Source: Chloroflexota bacterium
GTDB lineage: Bacteria > Chloroflexota > UBA11872
Assembly (NCBI GenBank): GCA_026707285.1
Contig: JAPOXD010000041.1
Location: forward strand, 1-64,000
DNA: 64,000 bases
Direction: 5' to 3'
A program made the translations under genes and the position numbers. Of this stretch, positions 55,183-64,000 are shown in pieces. The notes beneath the pieces are model-generated. The model ran no database searches. It saw only the letters and a list, made by a program, of their open reading frames with translations, and was not told the DNA's origin. The stretch's first letter is position 1. Every line of letters starts with the position of its first letter.

Positions 55183-55455
55183 ATGCCAACCGTTCGCATC
55201 CCCACGCCGTTGCGCAGTCTCACCGGCGGCGAGAGCCGGGTGGACGTCGCCGCCGACACCGTCGGCGCGCTCGTCCAGCAGCTGGAAGCCGACTACCCGG
55301 GCATGGCCGAGCGCCTGCTCGACGCCGACGGCGAGCTGCGGCGCTTCGTCAACATCTACGTGGACGGCGACGACATCCGCTTCAAGGACGGCTTCGACAC
55401 CGCCCTCGACGGCGTCGGCGAAGTCTCCATCGTCCCGTCCGTCGCCGGAGGTTAG
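55183..55455 (+). CDS. ThiS/MoaD-family sulfur-carrier protein
   Basis: 90 residues from ATG 55183, with AAGGAG upstream. The beta-grasp pattern is clear: PTVRIPTPLRSLTGGES, LVQQLEADYPGMAERLLD, RRFVNIYVDGDDIRF, and EVSIVPSVAGG. The chain ends exactly in Gly-Gly, which an E1-like enzyme would adenylate and convert to a thiocarboxylate. The paired gene is the SAM-controlled threonine-synthase-like enzyme. Such carriers provide sulfide for thiamine, molybdopterin, cysteine or methionine synthesis. No E1 gene is in the window. Confidence 0.88.
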   Translation: MPTVRIPTPLRSLTGGESRVDVAADTVGALVQQLEADYPGMAERLLDADGELRRFVNIYVDGDDIRFKDGFDTALDGVGEVSIVPSVAGG

Positions 55456-55473
55456 ACGGCCACGTTCCGGTTT

Positions 55474-55505
55474 CCTCTCCCACGGGGAGAGGGTCAGGGT
55501 GAGGG
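55474..55505. repeat. Intergenic repeat, family E
   Basis: CCTCTCCCACGGGGAGAGG then GTCAGGGTGAGGG. The CCTCTCCC and GGGAGAGG arms pair. Confidence 0.6.
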
Positions 55506-55521
55506 CGTCCGGTGGTCCAAT

Positions 55522-55551
55522 CCGGTGGCCCGCGCTGCGTGCAGCGTGGGA
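55522..55551. repeat. Intergenic palindromic repeat, family A
   Basis: CCGGTGGCCCGCGCTGCGTG then CAGCGTGGGA; close to the copy at 43746. Confidence 0.7.
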
Positions 55552-55593
55552 TCACGACCTCGGCAACCTCGGGCACCGGCCGGTTCGTTCCGT

Positions 55594-55618
55594 GTAGGGG
55601 CGCCCCTTGCGGGCGCCC
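55594..55618. repeat. Intergenic palindromic repeat, family B
   Basis: GTAGGGGCGCCCCTTGCGGG then CGCCC; overlaps the end of the downstream gene region without entering the stop. Confidence 0.6.
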
Positions 55619-55624
55619 TTCAAC

Positions 55625-57094
55625 TCACGGCACCCCCGCGAACCACACCTCCACCCACGTGCTCACGAACAGCGACCCGTCCGCCTCGCTCACGTCTCTC
55701 ACCTCGATGCGCAGGCGTCCCGGCGCGGTCGCGCCCGTCACCGCAATCGACCTCGTGAACGTGCCCGGTCCGTCGAAATCGCCTTCAACGGTGATATAGC
55801 TCTCGCCCACCACCGTTCCGGCCTCGTCGTAGATGCGGTACGTCAGGTTCTTCTCGAACGGCATCACGCTGGTCCGCCCGCGAACCTCGATGTCGGCGCC
55901 CACGGTCGCGCCGCTCAGCGGCGCCTCCAGCACCAGCTCGCGTGCGGGTCGCTCGGTCTCCTCCATCGCCTGAGCGCCATACATCGACGGAGTGGCCTCG
56001 AGGACCACCGGAACCGCGGTGCGAGCCAGCGCCGAACCGTCGTCCGCATCCACGTCCACGATCTCGATTCGACCCGGTCCACCCTCGCCCGCGATGAACT
56101 CGACCGGCGCGGCAAACGTCCCCGGAGATCCCTCGAGTCCCTCCACCGGCAGCGCGCCCATGCCGATCACCCCGCCGCTAGCGTCGTAGACCAGGTAGCG
56201 GAGGCCGTCGCCCGACGGGGCCATGGTCGTCGTACCCCGAACCTCGACCCCGCCGGCCACCGTCTCGCCCGCCAGCGGCGACTCGATCACCAGCGCCTGG
56301 CGCTCCGCGAGCTCGCCCCCGCGCAGCGTGAAGTCGCGGGTAACTTCCAGCGTCGGGCAGCACATGCCGTCGCCGGAACGGTGCGCGACCGTCTCGGCCA
56401 CGATCTGGCCGCCGGCGATGGACAGACTCCGCACCGGCACCCGGTCGCCCAGGTAGATCCGTGCCGCCTGCACCGGCCCACCGTCCCGATCGAGCACGGC
56501 GACCAGATACTTGAACGTGCCGCTGCCTCCACCGGAAGTGAAGAGAACAATGGCCGCGTCCACGAATCCGTCACCGTCAAGATCGCCAAAGGCAACCGTG
56601 TCATTGTCAATGCCCGCGTAGTCACGTTCGGTCGCGCCCTCGCCATACGCAATAGATCGCTCGCCGTCCTCCAGTTGGATGGCGGTGTTTTCCTCGCCGA
56701 GGAGCGGCAGCAGGTATTCGGCGTTCCGCAGCTGCTCCAGCGTCAGCCGTTGCGTCGTCATGGCGGAAGCCATCGGGGCTTCCCAATCGAACCGCTCGCT
56801 GTTCAGCCGCTGCTGCAAACCCTCCGGACCGTTGATCCAGGTCCGCTCGCCGTCGGTAAACCCGGTCCAGTTGTCTGCCTTGCGCCAGGTCATCTGGCCG
56901 TTGGACGTCGTTTGCCGCGTCATGCCCGTTTCCGGATCGTGCTGCTCGTTCTCCAGGCAGTCCTCAACCACGTCCGGAATCAGGTCACGCAGCGCCTTGA
57001 ATCCCAGTTGAAACGAACAGTCCTGGGCGACAACCGGCTGAAATGAGAACAGCAGGCCGACAAGAGCAACCGCCAGTACGAGCCTGGTCTTCAT
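55625..57094 (-). CDS. Secreted protein with Gmad2-type Ig-like domains
   Basis: 489 residues. A signal peptide (KTRLVLAVALVGLLFSF to VVAQ) precedes a domain with CSFQLGFKALRDLIP and the Chloroflexota-like TWRKADNWTGFTDGERTWING. A GDLDGDGFVDAAIVLF segment resembles a calcium-binding beta-propeller-type loop. Two similar Ig-like modules follow: SPLAGETVAGGVEVRGTTTM at about residue 270 and APLSGATVGADIEVRGRTSV at about 395, as in Gmad2 domains. It is a cell-surface protein of unknown role. Confidence 0.72.
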   Translation of the reverse strand: MKTRLVLAVALVGLLFSFQPVVAQDCSFQLGFKALRDLIPDVVEDCLENEQHDPETGMTRQTTSNGQMTWRKADNWTGFTDGERTWINGPEGLQQRLNSERFDWEAPMASAMTTQRLTLEQLRNAEYLLPLLGEENTAIQLEDGERSIAYGEGATERDYAGIDNDTVAFGDLDGDGFVDAAIVLFTSGGGSGTFKYLVAVLDRDGGPVQAARIYLGDRVPVRSLSIAGGQIVAETVAHRSGDGMCCPTLEVTRDFTLRGGELAERQALVIESPLAGETVAGGVEVRGTTTMAPSGDGLRYLVYDASGGVIGMGALPVEGLEGSPGTFAAPVEFIAGEGGPGRIEIVDVDADDGSALARTAVPVVLEATPSMYGAQAMEETERPARELVLEAPLSGATVGADIEVRGRTSVMPFEKNLTYRIYDEAGTVVGESYITVEGDFDGPGTFTRSIAVTGATAPGRLRIEVRDVSEADGSLFVSTWVEVWFAGVP

Positions 57095-57177
57095 CGATCA
57101 GGCCTTCCCGCTCGTCCACAAGCGACGACTCGAAGGGATGCCCACGTTAGCAGCCCCCGGCTCAGGCCGCTGCCGAC

Positions 57178-59829
<2,652 letters not shown>

Positions 59830-59889
59830 GGGTGCCTGCGGCTGATCGACGGGGACTTCATTCTAGGGTAGACGGCGGTCGACGGTCCG

Positions 59890-59917
59890 GTAGGGGCAGG
59901 TTTCAAACCTGCCCGAC
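59890..59917. repeat. Intergenic palindromic repeat, family B
   Basis: GTAGGGGCAGGTTTCAAACC then TGCCCGAC; a palindrome of GGCAGGTTT and AAACCTGCC. Confidence 0.7.
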
Positions 59918-59948
59918 GACGAGACGAGCGGCGGGCGGCGCATCGCCT

Positions 59949-59976
59949 CCCAGGCTGCACGCAGCCTGGGCCACCG
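59949..59976. repeat. Intergenic palindromic repeat, family A
   Basis: CCCAGGCTGCACGCAGCCTG then GGCCACCG. Nearly the same as 49706-49735. Confidence 0.72.
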
Positions 59977-59987
59977 TGAATGTGCTT

Positions 59988-60013
59988 GTAGGGGCGTCCC
60001 TTGTGGGCGCCCG
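59988..60013. repeat. Intergenic palindromic repeat, family B
   Basis: GTAGGGGCGTCCCTTGTGGG then CGCCCG; the same as the copy at 8344. Confidence 0.7.
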
Positions 60014-60046
60014 CGCCGACTAATGTGAGGGTGCCGGACTCCGACC

Positions 60047-61396
60047 CTAACCCGCCGCCGCCAACTCGATCCGAAACGTCGACCCTTCGCCCGGCGTGCT
60101 CGTCGCGGTCAGTTGGCCGTCCATGGCCTCGATGAGCGCCCGCGCGATCGCCAGCCCCAGCCCGCTGCCGCGGGTCTTGCGCCCCGAGGCATCGCTGCCG
60201 CGGTAGAAGCGGTCGAAGATGTGCGGCAGGTCATCGGCGGGGATGCCCTCGCCCGTATCCGTCACCTCGATCCAGCAGGTCGCATCGTCCTGCCTGCCCG
60301 AGCGAACGCTGATCGAGCCGCCCGCCGGCGTGTGACGCACCGCGTTGTCGAGCAGATTGGCCAGCACCTGGCGCAGCCGCGCCTCGTCGGCCAACGCGTG
60401 TCCCGATGCAGGCGCCGACTCCAGCGCCACGCCCTTGGCCTGCGCTTGGCTTCGCATCGCCGCGGCCGCGTCTTCGAGCACGCGGCTGAGGGCAACCTGC
60501 TCCATCGCGAGGTCCAGCTTGCCCACGTCCGCCAGGGAGAGATCTCGGATGTCCTCCACCAGCCGGTGCAGCCCCTCGGCGCGGTCCAGCGTCGACTGCA
60601 GCGTCTCGTCCGAGCGGTCGTAGACGCCGTCCAGCATGGCCTGGAGATTGCCCTCGATCACGGTCACGGGCGTCCGCAGCTCGTGGGCGATATCGGCAAA
60701 CAGGTTGCGGCGGGCGGCCTCCTGGGCCTGCAAGCCGGCCGCCATGTCGTCGAATGCCGCCCCGACCGTGGCCACCTCGTCGCGGCCGGCCAGCCCGCTG
60801 CGCGCGCGCAAATCGCCCGCCGCCACGCCGCGCGCCGCCGCGGTTAGCCGCCGCAGCGGCCGGGTGATGCCGGCGGCGATGACGACCCCGACCACCAGCG
60901 CCACGCCCACGGCGATGGCCAGGCCGATGAGCAGCGACCGCACCGTCTCGTTAATGAAGGCTCGTTCCAGCACCGCGCGAGCGTCGGATCCGATGGGCAA
61001 TGGCCCCGCCGGACCCAGCGCTTGCGGCATGTGCAACTGTCCGATTTCTCGGCCCGCCACTACCAGAGGCGTCGCGGGCCAGGCGGCGATGGCCACGCGG
61101 GATCGAATACCGCCCGGGCCCCAGACCAAGTCGCCCTCGGCGTCCACCACGGCCAGCGGCAACCCGCGCGGCTGGCCGCGGGGAAACACCTCGCGTGCCG
61201 CCTTCCGAAGATCGCCCGTGCGCTCGTAGGCCGCCGCGAGCCGGTCGGCCGTATGTTCGGCTTCGTGGTGGCGAACGTCTGACGCGAACCGCTCGAACCG
61301 GCTCGCCGTCGTCAGCCCGACCACCAGCGCGGCCGTGCCCACGGCCACCGCCGCCACCGCGACAAAGGCAAGCACCAGCCGCAGCGAGAGCCGCAT
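60047..61396 (-). CDS. Sensor histidine kinase
   Basis: 449 residues. Two membrane segments (about residues 5-28 and 155-178) enclose a periplasmic or extracellular domain of about 125 residues. Then a HAMP linker (GITRPLRRLTAAARGVAAGDL), the H-box with His238 in FADIAHELRTPVTV, the N-box LLDNAVRHTP, and GSGLGLAIARALIEAMDG. It phosphorylates the response regulator encoded just upstream. It is the second gene of the pair, with a 2-base gap. The signal is not known. Confidence 0.93.
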   Translation of the reverse strand: MRLSLRLVLAFVAVAAVAVGTAALVVGLTTASRFERFASDVRHHEAEHTADRLAAAYERTGDLRKAAREVFPRGQPRGLPLAVVDAEGDLVWGPGGIRSRVAIAAWPATPLVVAGREIGQLHMPQALGPAGPLPIGSDARAVLERAFINETVRSLLIGLAIAVGVALVVGVVIAAGITRPLRRLTAAARGVAAGDLRARSGLAGRDEVATVGAAFDDMAAGLQAQEAARRNLFADIAHELRTPVTVIEGNLQAMLDGVYDRSDETLQSTLDRAEGLHRLVEDIRDLSLADVGKLDLAMEQVALSRVLEDAAAAMRSQAQAKGVALESAPASGHALADEARLRQVLANLLDNAVRHTPAGGSISVRSGRQDDATCWIEVTDTGEGIPADDLPHIFDRFYRGSDASGRKTRGSGLGLAIARALIEAMDGQLTATSTPGEGSTFRIELAAAG

Positions 61397-61398
61397 GT

Positions 61399-62082
61399 CT
61401 ACGTGTCGCCCAGCCGATAGCCGACCCCGGTCACCGTCACGACATAGCGCGGCTCGCCGGGATCGGGCTCCACCTTGCGCCGCAGGTTGCGAATGTGGCT
61501 GTCGATCGAGCGCTCCAGGGTGATGCTGTCCGGACCCGCCACGGCGTCCAGCAGGTCCGCGCGTGACAGCACCCGTCCGTCGGCTCGCGCCAGCGTCGCC
61601 AGCAGATCGAATTCGGTGCGCGTCAGCGAAAGCAGCTCCCCCTCGCGCCTGACCTGGCGACGGTCGACGTCGATTTCCAGCGAGCCGATGCGCGTGGACG
61701 CGGCGACCGGCTCCGCCTGCGCGCGCCGCAGGATCGTGTGGACGCGGGCCACAAGCTCCCGGGGATGGAACGGCTTGGTGACGTAATCGTCGGCGCCCAA
61801 CTCGAGGCCCAGGACGCGGTCCGTCACCTCATCCCGTGCCGTCAGCAGCACGACGGGCCGCGGTCCGCGTTCCCGGATCGTGCGCAGCACATCGAGGCCG
61901 CCGATTCCCGGAAGCATCAGATCCAGCACCACGATGTCGGGCTGCTGCGTGGCCTCGTGCATCAGGGCGGTCTCGCCGTCCTCCGCCGTGATGACATCCA
62001 TGCCCTCGCGGCGCAGATAGGCGCTCACCAGGCGGCGAATATCGGGGTCGTCGTCCACCACGAGGACGCGCTGGTGTTTCAC
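61399..62082 (-). CDS. OmpR/PhoB-type response regulator
   Basis: 227 residues from GTG 62082, which has GGGAGA upstream. The receiver has DDD at residues 10-12, the phospho-acceptor Asp54 in VVLDLMLPG, and the T/K in LTARDE and TKPF. The C-terminal winged helix has LTRTEFDLLATLARADGRVLS and HIRNLRRKVEPDPGEPRYVVTVTGVGYRL. It controls transcription when phosphorylated by the partner kinase. The frame above 62082 is non-family. The repeat-protein gene ends 77 bases upstream and may be regulated by or co-transcribed with it. Confidence 0.94.
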   Translation of the reverse strand: MKHQRVLVVDDDPDIRRLVSAYLRREGMDVITAEDGETALMHEATQQPDIVVLDLMLPGIGGLDVLRTIRERGPRPVVLLTARDEVTDRVLGLELGADDYVTKPFHPRELVARVHTILRRAQAEPVAASTRIGSLEIDVDRRQVRREGELLSLTRTEFDLLATLARADGRVLSRADLLDAVAGPDSITLERSIDSHIRNLRRKVEPDPGEPRYVVTVTGVGYRLGDT

Positions 62083-62159
62083 GGGCAATCTCCCGGAATC
62101 GTCACGGCGGCGGGAGCCGGCCGCCGACCGGCTCCCGCCCACCGTACGCCTGGGGGAGG

Positions 62160-62966
62160 CTACAGAGCCAGCCGGCTCGCACTGGCATCCGCCGGTGTCG
62201 ATTTGGAGGAGTGGCAGCCGCCGTGCTTGCCTCCGCGTCCGCCGTGCCCGAAGCCGCGGCCCCAACCGTGACCGCGTTTCGGCGCATCGGTGTTGGTCAC
62301 GATGGATTCCACGCGATCCGCCAGCCCGTCCTTCATGGTCTGGGCGCGCTCCTCGCTCAGGCGGCCGGCCTCGACCATCGCGTCGATGGCGGCCGTCGCC
62401 CGTGTCATCAGCTCGTCGACGTACTCGTCCTTGGTCACGCCGTTGGCCTCGCCGATTTCCGCCAGCGACGTGCCCTCGACGCGTTGCTCGCGGATCTCCT
62501 CGACCGAGAGGCCAGACAGCTCGCTAAGGACGACGACGGGGGAAGGCTTGTTGTCGAGTTTGACCGCCCAGCCGCGGCTCCGGCCGTGCCAGCCGGCCTC
62601 GCTGGTGACCATGCCCGTCACCTTGTCGGTCAGCCCCGCCTTGATTTCCTCGGCGCGATCCTCGGAGAGCTTGCCGTCGGCGACCGCGTCATCGATCGCC
62701 GTTGTCGCCGCAACCACCACCGCCGCCACGTAGTCGTCGGTCGTGACGTCATTGGCCTCCGCGATGTCGGCCAGCGAGTCGCCGTTCTGGCGCGCCGTGC
62801 GTATGTCCTCGACGGAAACGCCCGTCAGGTCGCTCAGGATCTCCACCGGTGAGACCCGCTTACCACCAAATCCCCCGCCCCCATGCGCCAGTGCGAGGCT
62901 CACGGCCACGACGGACACGATGGCGGCGCCCGCTACGGCGAGCGCCAGTTTCCTCCACCGACCCAT
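62160..62966 (-). CDS. Exported two-repeat protein with His/Gly-rich tail
   Basis: About 268 residues from ATG 62966, with AAGGAGG six bases upstream. A signal peptide (LALAVAGAAIVSVVAVSLALA) is followed by two repeats of about 75 residues: each has LSxLxGxSVExIRxxR, SLAxIxEANxVTxDxY, ATxAIDxxVxxGxLSExRA and LxDxVxxxV. The last 50 residues are Gly/His-rich (RGHGWGRGFGHGGRGGKHGG then CHSS) and look metal-binding. It lies just upstream of the two-component pair on the same strand. Function unknown; I infer an envelope metal-related protein. Confidence 0.72.
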   Translation of the reverse strand: MGRWRKLALAVAGAAIVSVVAVSLALAHGGGGFGGKRVSPVEILSDLTGVSVEDIRTARQNGDSLADIAEANDVTTDDYVAAVVVAATTAIDDAVADGKLSEDRAEEIKAGLTDKVTGMVTSEAGWHGRSRGWAVKLDNKPSPVVVLSELSGLSVEEIREQRVEGTSLAEIGEANGVTKDEYVDELMTRATAAIDAMVEAGRLSEERAQTMKDGLADRVESIVTNTDAPKRGHGWGRGFGHGGRGGKHGGCHSSKSTPADASASRLAL

Positions 62967-63105
62967 CCACATCCTCCTTGCCGTCAGGCGAGGGCAGTTG
63001 CTCACGACAACGACGGTAGAGGCGGGCTGTCAACCGAACCCGCAGACGCAATGCAGAGCGTGTGCAGTTTTCGGAGCCGTATTCCCGCCGCGCTGATCGG
63101 CCGAA

Positions 63106-63135
63106 CAGAGGGGCGGTTCGCGAACCGCCCCTCTG
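63106..63135. terminator. Perfect 30-base palindrome, likely terminator
   Basis: CAGAGGGGCGGTTCG and CGAACCGCCCCTCTG are exact inverted arms with no loop. It lies just past the stop of the MFS gene and before the repeat-protein gene region. It also fits the family B core. No T-tract is evident. Confidence 0.6.
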
Positions 63136-63153
63136 CCCGTTCGACTGAAACCT

Positions 63154-64000
63154 TCAGTCCCCCGCCGCGACCTCAGCCCTCGGCGTCTGGGACTCGGACT
63201 GGTCGCGAGCGGCGTCCGCCTGCTCATCGGAGGCGTTCAAGCCAGCCGCCGTGAGTCCCCACAGTTGGCGGCCCCACAGCGCCACGAACACCCCGACGCA
63301 CAGGCTCAGGCTGCCACCGATCGCCATGGCCACCGGCGTTCCCAGGCGTTCGGCGGTCGCCGACAGCGGCAGCAGGCCCAGCGGCATAAGCCCCCAATTG
63401 ATCATCCAGACCGCCATCACCCGCCCGCGCATATGCGCCGGCACCAGCAGCTGCACGATCGTCTGGGTCAGCGCCATGTGAATCCCCTGGAACGTGCCGA
63501 CGCACGCCAGGACGAGCGCCACGAATGGCAGAAACCGCGTGAACGAGAGGACCACGAACAACGCGCCGTTGATGACGATGGCGGCAATGGCCAGCCGGCC
63601 GGGACGCCGGACCTCCGGCGCCGCAACCAGGGCCAGCGCGCCGAGCACCGCGCCCGCGCCCAGCGCGCTGGTCACCAGGCCCAGATCCTGCACGCCGGCC
63701 TGCAGGTCCTGCTTCACGAAGGCCGGCAGGAGCATCGTGAGCGGATAGCTGAACAACGCCGGAGCCAGGGTGAGCACCATCAGCGAGCGTATGGGTCCAT
63801 GACTCAGGATGTAGACAACTCCGGCGCGCAGGATTGCCACCGGCGATCCCTGGGCTCGCGGCCGGTGCTCGTCGGCGTCGATGCGCCGCACGTTGAGGAT
63901 GCTCCAGACGTAGCCGCCGACCATCGTGAAATAGGCCGCCGCGATGCCGGCCGCGCCGACGATGAGTCCCGCCAGCGCGGGACCGATCACGCGGGCCAGG
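63154..64000 (-). CDS. MFS transporter, 5' end beyond window
   Basis: The frame is open to the window edge, so the N-terminal part is missing; the last 280 or so residues are visible. About eight membrane segments are seen. Pattern VPAHMRGRVMAVWMINWGLMPLG and the MFS_3 (EntS-like) layout suggest an exporter for siderophores, drugs or other small molecules. The C-terminus is a short acidic and polar cytoplasmic tail. It lies upstream of the repeat protein on the same strand, separated by a 30-base palindrome. Confidence 0.82.
   Translation of the reverse strand, partial: LARVIGPALAGLIVGAAGIAAAYFTMVGGYVWSILNVRRIDADEHRPRAQGSPVAILRAGVVYILSHGPIRSLMVLTLAPALFSYPLTMLLPAFVKQDLQAGVQDLGLVTSALGAGAVLGALALVAAPEVRRPGRLAIAAIVINGALFVVLSFTRFLPFVALVLACVGTFQGIHMALTQTIVQLLVPAHMRGRVMAVWMINWGLMPLGLLPLSATAERLGTPVAMAIGGSLSLCVGVFVALWGRQLWGLTAAGLNASDEQADAARDQSESQTPRAEVAAGD

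Noticed and set aside
59830-60046. T-box leader upstream of leuS
   Set aside because: No T-box (AGGGTGGNACCGCG type) or specifier stem is visible; the region holds family A and B repeats.

Overview
The window is GC-rich DNA, about 65-70% GC by eye, from one bacterial chromosome. I infer an uncultured member of the Chloroflexota. The reasons are: several secreted proteins carry a GFPIS/GLPKS-type domain that I associate with that phylum; the 16S rRNA gene stands alone with no 23S or 5S next to it; and surface proteins are lipoproteins or signal-peptide proteins, with no outer-membrane machinery in view. This placement is an inference and needs a 16S comparison. I see no insertion sequence, prophage, CRISPR array or replication origin.

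Layout. 1-13 kb: the end of a TrkA-type protein, ribosomal protein L25, a methyltransferase, a class A penicillin-binding protein, a degenerate Gfo/Idh oxidoreductase, a ThiO-like oxidase, a selenocysteine tRNA, an XRE regulator, a sulfatase, a cupin and an M16 peptidase pair. 13-27 kb: a zincin, a threonine-synthase-like enzyme, two thiamine-diphosphate enzymes, a DUF362 protein, a RibD-like reductase, an enolase-superfamily enzyme, an MFS exporter and three toxin-antitoxin-type loci. 27-35 kb: two large tandem secreted paralogs with peptidase-like motifs, an amino-acid-type binding lipoprotein coupled to a ThiS/MoaD-like protein, a cupin and an LRR-ankyrin lipoprotein. 35-50 kb: tRNA-Glu, a coupled AlkD / nucleoside hydrolase / nucleotidyltransferase trio, two VanZ-like proteins, an aminotransferase, two Ldh-family dehydrogenases around an LRR protein, an Fe-alcohol dehydrogenase, a Fic protein, an opine-type dehydrogenase, a 2-hydroxyacid dehydrogenase and initiator tRNA. 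50-64 kb: RNase P RNA, 16S rRNA, a SAM-I riboswitch over a threonine-synthase-like gene plus a sulfur-carrier gene, a secreted Gmad2-like protein, leuS, a two-component system beside a His/Gly-rich repeat protein, and a partial MFS gene.

How the genes fit together. Many enzymes (sulfatase, enolase-superfamily, Ldh x2, Fe-ADH, 2-hydroxyacid and opine-type dehydrogenases, TPP enzymes, ThiO-like oxidase) suggest oxidation of diverse small organic acids, sugars and sulfated compounds. The most distinctive unit is at 53.6-55.5 kb: a SAM-sensing riboswitch and terminator, then a PLP enzyme of the threonine synthase family, then a small ubiquitin-fold protein ending in Gly-Gly. This arrangement suggests protein-thiocarboxylate sulfur delivery in methionine/homocysteine synthesis. 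Overlapping GTGA or ATGA start-stop junctions are frequent and helped to fix several starts. Several families of short palindromic repeats fill the intergenic spaces.
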